DNA of 13,124 nucleotides from Saccoglossus kowalevskii (Eukaryota; Hemichordata; Enteropneusta; Harrimaniidae): assembly GCF_000003605.2 (NCBI RefSeq), contig NW_003129417.1, positions 1-13,124 on the forward strand. Reading direction: 5' to 3'. This document shows positions 1 to 9,200 of the stretch, one piece after another; position 1 is the first letter of the stretch, and every line of letters begins with the position of its first letter. The notes under the pieces are model-generated. The model worked only from the letters and a program-made list of their open reading frames with translations, ran no database searches and had not been told where the DNA came from. The position numbers were made by a program, and so were the translations under genes.

Positions 1-360
1 CCAAGGCATATGGATCATTGTCATCCATATTTGGCACATACATCATACTTATAGGAATACATGTTCATGTCAGTTTGTTCCATAATCAGATCAAAGTCAG
101 TCTGCCATCTTGCTTTTTGACCATACGACTTTATCTCCAAGGCTTATGGATCATTGTCATCCATATTTGGCACATACATCATACTTATAGGAATACATGT
201 TCATGTCAGTTTGTTCCATAATCAGATCAAAGATGGCTGACTGGCATCCATCTTGTTTTTTTGAAAATGTGGTATCCGGGACAGGATTTGTTGATTTCCA
301 AATTTGATACAAAAATTATAAATGTTGAGATACAGGTCCATGATAATTCGTTTTGTGTTT
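1..360 (+). repeat. Approx. 136-bp tandem repeat, copy A
   Basis: Position 1 (ccaaggcatatgg) recurs at 137 (ccaaggcttatgg), giving a 136-bp unit; a further partial unit begins at 232 (gatggctgactggc) and fades near 360. The units match those at 9349-10030. The first unit here is closer to the unit at 9807 than to the one at 9671, so unit number or order differs between the copies, or conversion has occurred. Confidence 0.8.
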
Positions 361-1116
361 TATATCTCTGTACATGAGCCTGGACGAATGAAATTCAGTT
401 TGGATACAGAAAATGCAATAATAGCATATCCTGTTTAATTTCTGACCATTACGATTATTACAATTTTAGAGTCATTTAATTTCTGTTAATACTAGACCAG
501 CCAATTATTCACTCTAAATTATTAACTATGCTGTTGGAGCATATTACTTTATTTTTGGCATGAATAACACTTCCCCTTAATTGGGGAAATAAACTGGGAC
601 TATGTCATTAACAATGACTTGTTACTAATAATCCTTAATAACAATGATTATTATTATACATTAGTCAATGTATCACCATAATGTTGGTTATACAGCGGTT
701 GGTTTGGGATGATATACAATAATATGGTTATTACAAGAATACCGCAAAGTTTAAACTGTACATGGTCCCATCGAGCTCTGCTATGTGTCTACCATTACTC
801 CCACTGTACTGTCTTTGTGCCTATATTGCAGCATCCTGACAATAACCTCATAATATCAATGAGATGAAAGATGACATATCATTATTATTTAAATTTAATT
901 GTAATGTGGTTACTGGCCTTATAATGTACAAAATCCTGTTGTAAATTTAATATTTTTGTAATGCGGGGGTAATCAACATACAGAATTAAATATTTTCATA
1001 ACATACAGAATTCAAATGTTCCAATAATAATGTTCATAATGTTGTAATTATCATAGCATATACAATGTCATAATAGGTACTTATTATAATCATTTTATAT
1101 ATTTATATTTTTGCAG
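1..1116 (+). other. 3' part of the last intron of the upstream gene copy
   Basis: This is noncoding sequence homologous to the end of intron 7 of the downstream gene. It ends in a good acceptor, a T-rich tract followed by 'ttgcag' with the AG at 1115-1116, and the terminal exon starts at 1117. The first ~360 bp are tandem repeat and the rest is AT-rich unique sequence. I see no other exon here. The small open frame at 18-221 lies inside the tandem repeat and has no coding character. Confidence 0.8.
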
Positions 1117-2762
1117 AGTAAAACCACAGTTCGAATGCTGAAAGCAAGAAATGCTGTCTGCTCTGAGTCTGATACTACAATGCTAACATTGAAGCATAAC
1201 GTGTATGAACGTTTGCAGATTGAACAACCTGCAAAAACTATAATGGAAATGACAGACAGAGGAGATAGTTTGTCAACAGAAGCTAAGATACAAGAAGTTG
1301 ACTGTGTGACAGATGAACTACATGTTTTAAAACCATCTGCACAGCCTGTTACTCTCTTCACTGAGATTGCTCAGACTACTAAAAATGGCAAATGTGATGC
1401 ATTTATGACAGAAGGTGAATGTCATGATGAAGAGACTCTGAACTCTAAAGAACAGTCTGTAGATGAAATAGAGCCATTTGCAGAAACCATAGAAACATTA
1501 TCCCTATCTTCAGATGCTGAAAACTTTCCAGGCAATGTAGATGGTGTAAACCCACAGAGCACAACTGTCCGTGTGTTTGTGTATATGGATGTTGTAAACC
1601 AATTTCCACAGTATTATATGCCATATTTCAACCTATTTCCAGAGGGTTTGTTGACTGTTAACCCATTTCAAGGTGGAATTCAACCTTTTGGCCCCTATGC
1701 AGAAGATCTACTAAATCAGAACTTAGATTCAACTAATGTTAACGCTCTTGCTGAGAGTATAAGGACCACAAACCTACATATTTCTGTAGACACTGACAAT
1801 CTGTTGGGAGAAAGTATGGAAGCTCTTGACCAAATATCAGAAATTAGAAATCCATTCGCAGAGGAAATTGCAGCTCCAAATGCTGCTGCTGCAGACAGAA
1901 GGAATACCCCACTTGCAGTAGATATGGAAGCTCAAAGTGCTGGTACAGACAGTGGGAATACCTCACTTGCAGTTGATATGGAAGCTCAAAGTGATGGTGC
2001 AGACAGAAGAATACCCCACTTGCAGTAGATATGGAAGCTCAAAGTGCTGGTGCAGACAGTGGGAAGACCCCACTTGCAGTAGATATGGCAGCTCAAAGTG
2101 ATGGTGCAGACAGTGTGATGGCCCCACTTGCAGTAGATATGGCAGCTCAAAATGCTGATGCAGACAGTGCAAAAGACCCACTTGCAGTAGATATGACAGC
2201 TCAAAATGCTGTTGCAGACGGTGGGGATAGCCCACTTGCAGTAGATATGGCAGCTCAAAGTGCTGGTGCAGACAGTGGGAAATCTGAACACATGTTGGAA
2301 GAGAGTATGGATTCTTCTGACCAATTTTCAGAGAGTGTAAATTCATGTGCTGAATTTACACAGAGTACAGATAAAGACAGTGGTAATTCATCTGTAGAAA
2401 GTGTTTCACATACTGATGTATCTGCCAAGGCGTTTGAAGATATAAGTCTATCTTCTTCAAAAACATCTCTCCAAAGCATATTACCTGCCAAGAAACATGG
2501 TTTGTTCTGCAGGGTAAGAAAATGCCTCCGTCCATCATGTATATCAACAACAAAGCACCGCACACCAGACACCCGGGAAATATTTGCAGAAAGCTCCAAT
2601 TCACACAAAGCTGATCAATCAATTAAAAATAAGAATCAACGTAAATCACCTTCTCTCAAGAAGCGTATTCATCGTTTCTTCAAAAAATCTAGGACAAGTG
2701 TATCACTAGAAGAATCTGTTGAAAACAATGTAGAAAGTACTACTGACTCAGTGACACTATAA
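1117..2762 (+). CDS. Terminal exon of upstream paralogue, frameshifted, unknown repeat protein
   Basis: This is the last exon of an upstream copy of the gene at 6149-12542; its earlier exons lie left of the window. It opens in phase 0 after a 'ttgcag' acceptor (SKTTVRM...) and reads open to a TAG at 2026-2028. A G is missing near 2009: the unit reads gacagaagaatacc where its first-unit counterpart reads gacagaaggaatacc. After that point the original protein continues in the other frame to a TAA at 2760-2762. In order it holds about 250 residues of acidic, Ser/Thr-rich sequence including an aromatic/proline stretch, then seven 18-residue repeats plus a partial, then a Ser-rich tail with a basic patch. 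Without the missing base it would encode 548 residues. I do not recognise the family. The lesion may be real or an assembly error. The 98% match to copy B supports it as genuine coding sequence. Confidence 0.75.
1879..2282 (+). repeat. 54-bp coding minisatellite, copy A (7 units + partial)
   Basis: The units encode 18 residues near SAGADSGKTPLAVDMAAQ. They lie at 1879-1935 (57 bp, first, with an extra codon), 1936-1989, 1990-2042 (53 bp, carries the frameshift), 2043-2096, 2097-2150, 2151-2204 and 2205-2258, with a partial at 2259-2282 leading into the tail. The PLAVDM core and the closing Gln are near invariant. The first ten residues vary. Early units carry MEAQ where copy B has MAAQ. Confidence 0.92.
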
Positions 2763-2795
2763 AGACTGCTTGTAATTAATTTTAATTATATACTT

Positions 2796-2801
2796 ATTAA
2801 A
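2796..2801 (+). terminator. Candidate polyadenylation signal (ATTAAA), copy A
   Basis: ATTAAA lies 34 bp after the TAA stop and is followed within about 30 bp by GT-rich sequence (gtgatgttcttgtgtt). It is identical in copy B. It is the best-placed signal variant in the 3' flank; I saw no canonical AATAAA nearby. It implies a short 3' UTR. Confidence 0.45.
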
Positions 2802-3326
2802 ATATGTAATCCATACTACTGCATTGTGATGTTCTTGTGTTCCAACTTGATAACCAACCAATTCTTTATCTACAATCATATGCATCACTCCACTAATGCT
2901 TTGTTATGGTCCTGATTATTTATTACAGTGAAATCTTTATTAGTGTCAACTTGCCTTGAGTGTCTACTTTTATGCAGTCCTATAGCATAATCTATAAAAA
3001 CCATCTTATGTGATCAATCAATATTTCTGTTGAGTTGCCTTTGTTTAGGGACCAAATTAATAATTATACAGTGTTATTTGTAGACTCCTGCAACTAATCT
3101 TTAAATGTTTCTGTGAGAAGCAGAAAGAAAAACCAGTGGAAAATATTGTGTCTTAATCAGGCTGAATTGTATGAGATAGCTAGTCCAAGATGCTGAAAAC
3201 ATGGTTACAAAAATTACCACACTCATATTTTAGAAAACACTCCCAATTATGAGAAACCATGCCCAAATTAGTGACCCATACTTTAAAAAACAGTTGACCA
3301 CATTTCAAGTTATGGGCAGCATAAAT

Positions 3327-3397
3327 TTTTTGTTTTGTTTAACGTTTTATTTTTCCCATAACTCAAAGTTCGGTTGAACGTCCAACAAAAACAAAAA
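3327..3397. repeat. Imperfect inverted repeat beside the minisatellite
   Basis: The left arm tttttgttttgtttaacgtt (3327-3346) is close to the reverse complement of 3377-3397, which runs from aacgtcc to caaaaa. One extra base and a two-base mismatch separate the arms, and the loop is about 30 bp. The structure ends five bases before the first 38-bp unit. Copy B lacks 12 bp of the left arm. Confidence 0.5.
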
Positions 3398-3401
3398 TGT
3401 A

Positions 3402-5255
3402 TTGTTCCAGCTATACCAGCACCACACTGTGCACATGTATGGTTCTAGCTATACCAGCACCACACTGTAAACATGTATGGTTCCAGCTAGCCCAGCACCA
3501 CACCGTGAACATGTATGGTTTCAGCTATACCAGCACCACACTATGAACATGTATGGTTTCAGCTATGCCAGCAACACACTGTGAACATGTATGGTTTCAG
3601 CTATACCAGCACCACACTGTGAACATGTATGGTTTCAGCAATACCAGCACCACACTGTGAACATGTATGGTTTCAGCTATACCAGCATCACACTGTGAAC
3701 ATGTATGGTTTCAGCTATGCCAGCAACACACTGTGAACATGTATGATTTCATCTATACCAGCACCACACTGTGAACATGTATGGTTTCAGCAATACCAGC
3801 ACCACACTTTGAACATGTATGGTTTCAGCTATGCCAGCAACACACTGTGAACATGTATGGTTTCAGCTATACCAGCACCACACTGTGAACATGTATGGTT
3901 TCAGCAATACCAGCACCACACTGTGAACATGTATGGTTTCAGCTATGCCAGCAACACACTGTGAACATGTATGATTTCAGCTATACCAGCACCACACTGT
4001 GAACATGTATGGTTTCAGCTATGCCAGCAACACACTGTGAACATGTATGGTTTCAGCTATACCAGCACCACACTGTGAACATGTATGGTTTCAGCAATAC
4101 CAGCACCACACTGTGAACATGTATGGTTTCAGCTATACCAGCATCACACTGTGAACATGTATGGTTTCAGCTATACCAGCACCACACTATGAACATGTAT
4201 GGTTTCAGCTATACCAGCACCACACTGTGAACATGTATGGTTTCAGCAATACCAGCACCACACTTTGAACATGTTTGGTTCCAGCTATACCAGCATCACA
4301 CTGTGAACATGTATGGTTTCAGCAATACCAGCACCACACTTTGAACATGTTTGGTTGCAGCTATACCTGCACCACACTGTGAACATGTATGGTTTCAGCT
4401 ATACCAGCACCACACTATGAACATGTATGGTTTCAGCTAGACCAGCATCACACTGTGAACATGTACGGTTTCAGCTATACCAGCACCACACTGTGAACAT
4501 GTATGGTCCCAGCTATACCAGCACCACACTGTGAACATGTATGGTTTCAGCTATACCAGCACCACACTGTGAACATGTATGGTTTCAGCTATACCGGCAC
4601 CACACTGTGAACATGTATGGTTTCAGCTATACCAGCACTACACTGTGAACATGTATGGTCCCAGCTATACCAGCACCACACTGTGAACATGTATGGTTTC
4701 AGCTATACCAGCACCACACTGTGAACATGTATGGTTCTAGCTATACCAGCACCACACTATGAACATGTATGGTTTCAGCTGTACCAGCACTACACTGAAC
4801 ATTTGTGGTTCCGGCTATACCAGCATCACACTGTGAACATGTATGGTTCCAGCTAGACCAGCACCACACTGTGACCATGTATGGTTTCAGCTACACCAGC
4901 ATAACACTGTGAATATGTATGGTTCCAGCTATACCAGCACCACACTGTGAACATGTACGGTCCTAGCTATACCAGCACCACATTGTAAACATGTATGGTT
5001 TCAGCTAGACCAGCACCACACTGTGAACATGTATGGTTTCAGCTATACCAGCATCACACTGTTAACATGTATGGTTCCAGCTATACCAGCACCACACTGT
5101 GAACATGTATGGTTCTAGTTATACCAGCACCACACTATGAACATGTATGGTTTCAGCTAGACCGAGACCACACTGTGAACATGTATGCTTTCAGCTATAC
5201 CAGTAGCAGAACCACACTGTGAACATGTATGGTTCCAGCTATACCAGCACCACAC
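3402..5255. repeat. 38-bp minisatellite, about 49 units
   Basis: The unit is about 38 bp and reads roughly ggtttcagctatacc, agcaccacac, tgtgaacatgtat. The phase is exact over long runs: gaacatgtat occurs at 3545, 3583 and 3621. A few units carry small indels near 4790 and 5200. Each unit contains ACATGT and usually AGCT, both palindromic. The length is not a multiple of three and the units contain stops, so the array is noncoding. It lies between the two gene copies, ending about 890 bp before the downstream start codon. Edge units are the most diverged. Confidence 0.95.
3555..4124. repeat. 114-bp higher-order pattern within the minisatellite
   Basis: In this stretch three monomer types recur in order: ctatgccagcaac, then ctataccagcacc, then caataccagcacc. 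The trimer appears at units 5-7, 9-11, 12-14 and 17-19 of the array, with a single extra unit at 8 and an incomplete trimer at 15-16. Outside it the variants follow no clear order. Confidence 0.7.
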
Positions 5256-6148
5256 GTATGCGTAACTTGCAACTACTCTCGGAAAGTCGCTGTCAATGTT
5301 ACAATAACCCAGTTAATGCTCTCGGGTTGTTGAATCAAACGCAGATAAGATTCAAACAGATAATTGACAACCCCCCCTCCCATTGTATAGTCGATGTTGC
5401 AATAGTCGTGCTATTGGAAATAAAATTGAAACCAGTCTGTTTGGTGATGTATTTTGAGAAACGTAATATTTTTTCACAAAAAATGCCTTTTTTTAGAAGA
5501 ATTCCAGATACCACAATGTCAATGAAAAACACAAATTTTTGAAATAATTCAGAGCAGCAACAAAAAGTAGCCCGTCATTCAAATCATGTCAAGGTATGTC
5601 ATAATATCTTTTCCTCCTGCTAAAACTGTTATTGTACTGACAAAATGACCACTATCAACTAAAATACAACCATCATTTCCCCGAATTTTGGCTGGTGACC
5701 CCCAACTTTTTAATTTATTATATTTCTATGAAATCAGAGTATGTTTAAATGTGGGTGAGATAATAGGTGAACAAGCCATGAGGATTTAATATTTATATTT
5801 TAGATAAAACAAAAAATTCCCGACTTTGCTAGTCTGGGTAGCCTTGTTTGTATTGCGGTACTACAAAGTACGTGACGACTGTGCGTTATAATATTAGTAG
5901 TACATTGAGGGCGCTGTTCAGCGATAGGATGTTGCGATCAAGAATGGTTGCCAGGATGGAATGCCAAGAACTTCGAGCTTGTTCGACACATCAACATTGT
6001 GTGAAGTGTTTTAGACAGCGGCGCACAGTATCTCGAATTATCAACTCCCTGTATATCCCTCTATATTTTATCAAATCGACATCTTGTAATACCTTTACTA
6101 ACGGCTGTTTGGTAGACTCACTTCCAGTCATTGTTAGTACAGTTAAAA
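5256..6148 (+). other. 5' flank and putative promoter / 5' UTR region
   Basis: No convincing gene lies here. The stretch to about 5850 is AT-rich. From about 5855 to 6360 CpG dinucleotides are clearly more frequent than elsewhere in the window, which fits a transcription start region in an invertebrate genome, though I cannot place the start site. A short hairpin GTACT-ACAA-AGTAC sits at 5858-5871. An in-frame TAG at 6113-6115 closes the reading frame before the ATG at 6149. A 136-codon open frame at 5848-6258 runs over exon 1 in another frame and looks accidental. Confidence 0.5.
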
Positions 6149-6262
6149 ATGGGCGGACGACAATTTCGACGTCGCTCCACAAAGCGTGTTCAGCGAAGAT
6201 CTGTAGAGCGAACTCGGGAAGAAAAGAAACAGGAGTGCGTTTCCAGGATTACTGCTAGTTGG
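6149..6262 (+). CDS. Exon 1: Arg-rich N-terminus (residues 1-38)
   Basis: The ATG sits in a strong context (aaaaATGG: A at -3, G at +4) and is the first ATG after an in-frame TAG at 6113-6115. The peptide starts MGGRQFRRRSTKRVQRRSVE and continues RTREEKK, with about eleven arginines in 38 residues. It resembles a nuclear localisation or nucleic-acid-contact segment, not a signal peptide. The exon ends TGG followed by GTGAGT, in phase 0. Confidence 0.75.
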
Positions 6263-9200
6263 GTGAGTTGTGTTTAGTTTTTCCATGTAGTGATATTCAA
6301 ACCCCTATATGACGTCACCTCGAGACGGGGGTGGCGTTGCTACAGGCGACTCCCCCTCGTCATCCTTGAACGCAAAGTTATGTACACAGTGCTATACCGA
6401 AACACTTTGTAGAATCATGTTGAGTAGTTTGTGTAAATTCTACAAAAGGTAACCATTTTCTTATAAAAAATGTTATAGATCGCTGTGTTACTTGCTCGAG
6501 AAAAGCCCCAAGAACTCCCTGAACATCCATCAGACAAAGAAAAGCCCCAAGAACTCCCTGAACATCCGTCTGAGAAAGAAAAGCCCCAAGAACTCCCTGA
6601 ACATACAACAGAAAGTGACATTGTGAAAATTCCCCAACCATTGCTACCAGTATTTAAAACAGTCGTACAACCAGAAATGGGTAAGTAAAAGTAAATCATT
6701 TAAGTAATTTATAATAATTGTAGCCTCTAGCAGCTTGTCAAAACCAGCAGTATAAAGTCTGAGTGGAGATTTGAACATGTGTAAATATCTGTTTTCTTGT
6801 TCACAGCTCTTCAGTCATTTGAACATGATGGTAGATCTTGCGTCACCTCTTCACCTGATAATATGATTGTATTTTCTCAGGTAAATACATTTTCTGTTCT
6901 TTTCTTATACTGACAGGTACATGTTGCATACTGAAAATACCTGAATGGTATTAACCTATTATAAGTTTTTAGCTCCACTGTCGACAAAGTCAACACAGCA
7001 GAGCTGTTCATTTTACTGATTGCCCGTTGTCGTCCGGCGTCATCAACTTTACAATTTCAACTTCTTCTTCGAAACCGCAAGTCAGAATGTTTTCAAATTT
7101 GATATGCAAGTACCTTGGATGGTTCTTTCTCAGATTTGTTCATTTCATGTCAAAATCTCAAATTCTCTATTTTTGGTGAATATTTTTATGATTTTTGGTA
7201 AAAAATGATATTTCTGACTTCTTGTAAAAACCCGCAAGTCTGATTACTTTGATATTACATTTATAGGTACCATATGTGGACCTCACTCAGATTTGTTAAT
7301 TGCATAATGATATCTTTAATTCTCTAATTTTGATGAATATTTTTGTGATTTTTGCTAAAAAGTGATATTTTTAACTTCTTGTTCAAACAGCTAGTCCGAT
7401 TGCATTGATATTATACATATTGTTCATTTTCTAATGATATCTTTAGTTCTTAATTGAAATGTGCATTGCTAACAGTGGAGCTATCTCAGCCGAGAGGCTG
7501 CTTGTTTAAATAGCCTGTTTAATTAATTAACTAACATATTCTGTTGTTTTAGGATTTCAAGCAAATGTTGGATTTTATGAGAATTATTTTTGGTGCTAGC
7601 CGACAATCACCTGATAATACTTCTACTATCAGTTGTGAATTACCAAATGGAGCCAGATTAAAGATCAGTGTTGGTAGAAATGGCAATTATCACTTTGAAG
7701 GTAAATATTATTTATTACAACAGAACTGATGTAATCATATTTAGCATGTCAAGCAGATTAAATGCAAACAACATGCGAGAATCATGAATAATTAATTACA
7801 TTGCTTTCATTTTAGATTGGTTCACAGCCTACAGATTTCTTGTTTTCTACATTGTTAAAATTCGCATAGTTTGGTTGTATATTCAATATCAACACAGTTT
7901 TGTACTGGAGATATGTTGATTTATTTGAAAAATCTGTTTTATTATTTACAGTAACTAATTATTTGAGACATGGTGAGCTTGCTGTTGTATCTGGATTATC
8001 CGATGGAGTTAATTCTAGCATTGTGCCTCATGGAACAATCAACGTTGCTGAGGTAGGTACACAAGGAAACTAGACTTTTGGATGCACATGTTATTACATA
8101 ATTAACAGCGTCACTGTTCTAAATTACTTGGTTTATTCAATCAGAATGTGTTACAACTTAATTATTACTTAATTAATAGTCATTAATTAATTTTTCTGTT
8201 ATACACTAGGATTTGACAAATTTAAGGCCAACTGTGACTGGAGACTCTGTCAATCAACACCCAACTGTGGTTATTTGTGGTGCTACGTCATTCATTGAAC
8301 ACCAACCTTCAACTATTACTGTAGTCAGTGATTGTGATTTCAAGGGTACATTTGGTGTATATGGAAAAGGTGAGTTAGTGATCAATGTATAAACAATCAT
8401 GCTTTATAATATTTACATCCATGTCTATCTATTTACTAAACTAAAAATAATATCAAATTCAATTTGACTATTCCAGGAAATGCAAACACAGCTACACATG
8501 TATGTGTTAATGAATTTATATTTTTTTAAATAAAATTTAATTATATTGTCCACAGGTAATACAACTACATCCTTAGGTAGAAGTATCAAAGCATTGTCTC
8601 AGGTATGTAAGGTGAATCAATTCTCCTTCAGAACTCACAAAGTTTTCCCTATTTTGTAGTAAAAGGAGAAATCATAATTCACATCATGAAAGATCAAAGT
8701 TTGATAACTTTGGGTTGAACAAATCTGACGACATGAGAGTTATGGTAAAAAACAAATATTGTAAAAACTGTTGGTATGTGTTATGTATATTAGAAAATGA
8801 CCATTCAATTCTCATCCGTATTATGTAGTAGCAATAACCATCCATATTATGCTGATTATTCAAGAGAATGTTTACAAGACAGGAATTTATTTAATGAGTG
8901 AATGTTCAGTCAGTTCGGGATTGAAAATGTGGAGCTCTAGACAGCATAAGGTTATCTTGAGGCTGGGACAAGTGAATTTGCCATTTTGACAACTGAATTG
9001 TAACTCACTTGCCTTATAAAGATTACAAATTATACACAATATACATTGCAAACAAGTTTTAAAGTTAATGTCAGTCTCTGGTACATTATTCATGACAGAA
9101 TTCAGACTGCACAATAACCCATTCAGCCCCCATATTTATTTGTACTTTTTTCTGTTCAGTACAACTCAATTTGTTATTAGTCTTCATTCAAACAAGTTTG

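Larger units (their letters stand above)
1..3357 (+). repeat. Segmental duplication copy A (3' end of upstream gene copy)
   Basis: This block matches 9671-13124 nearly base for base. From position 137 the offset is 9,670 up to the exon (137 pairs with 9807, 1117 with 10787). It is 9,780 after the exon's internal repeat array (2762 pairs with 12542). The 110-bp change equals two 54-bp units plus the two single-base indels; a 3-bp gain and a 3-bp loss cancel. Intron and 3' flank differ at roughly 1% of sites by eye. The left edge lies outside the window, so the true duplication probably includes the 5' exons of an upstream gene. Near the right end copy A has 12 bp (about 3336-3347) that copy B lacks. 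Confidence 0.95.
2763..3401 (+). other. 3' UTR and flank of the upstream gene copy
   Basis: This is AT-rich noncoding sequence, about 99% identical to 12543-13124. Apart from the ATTAAA and an imperfect inverted repeat at 3327-3397 I see nothing in it. No long open frame is present on either strand. Confidence 0.7.

Noticed and set aside
1963-2346. Long antisense open frames through the 54-bp arrays (also at 11517-11821 and 11799-12126)
   Set aside because: A 54-bp unit is a multiple of three, so any frame without a stop in one unit stays open through the array. The antisense products are repetitive Cys/His/Leu strings with no splice or start support.
3402-5255. CRISPR array
   Set aside because: There is no repeat/spacer alternation: the whole 38-bp unit repeats without unique spacers, and the surrounding DNA is animal-like with introns.
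5219-5542. 107-codon open frame starting in the last minisatellite unit
   Set aside because: It begins inside the noncoding 38-bp array and has no neighbours in frame or splice support; probably chance.
5848-6258. 136-codon open frame across the 5' flank and exon 1
   Set aside because: It lacks an ATG at its start, overlaps exon 1 in another frame, and its composition shows no domain. The spliced model starting at 6149 has a strong start context and fits all later exons.
7020-7208. 62-codon open frame in intron 3
   Set aside because: It is contained in the TIR element and shows only Phe/Ile-rich translation of AT-rich repeat DNA, with no transposase motif.
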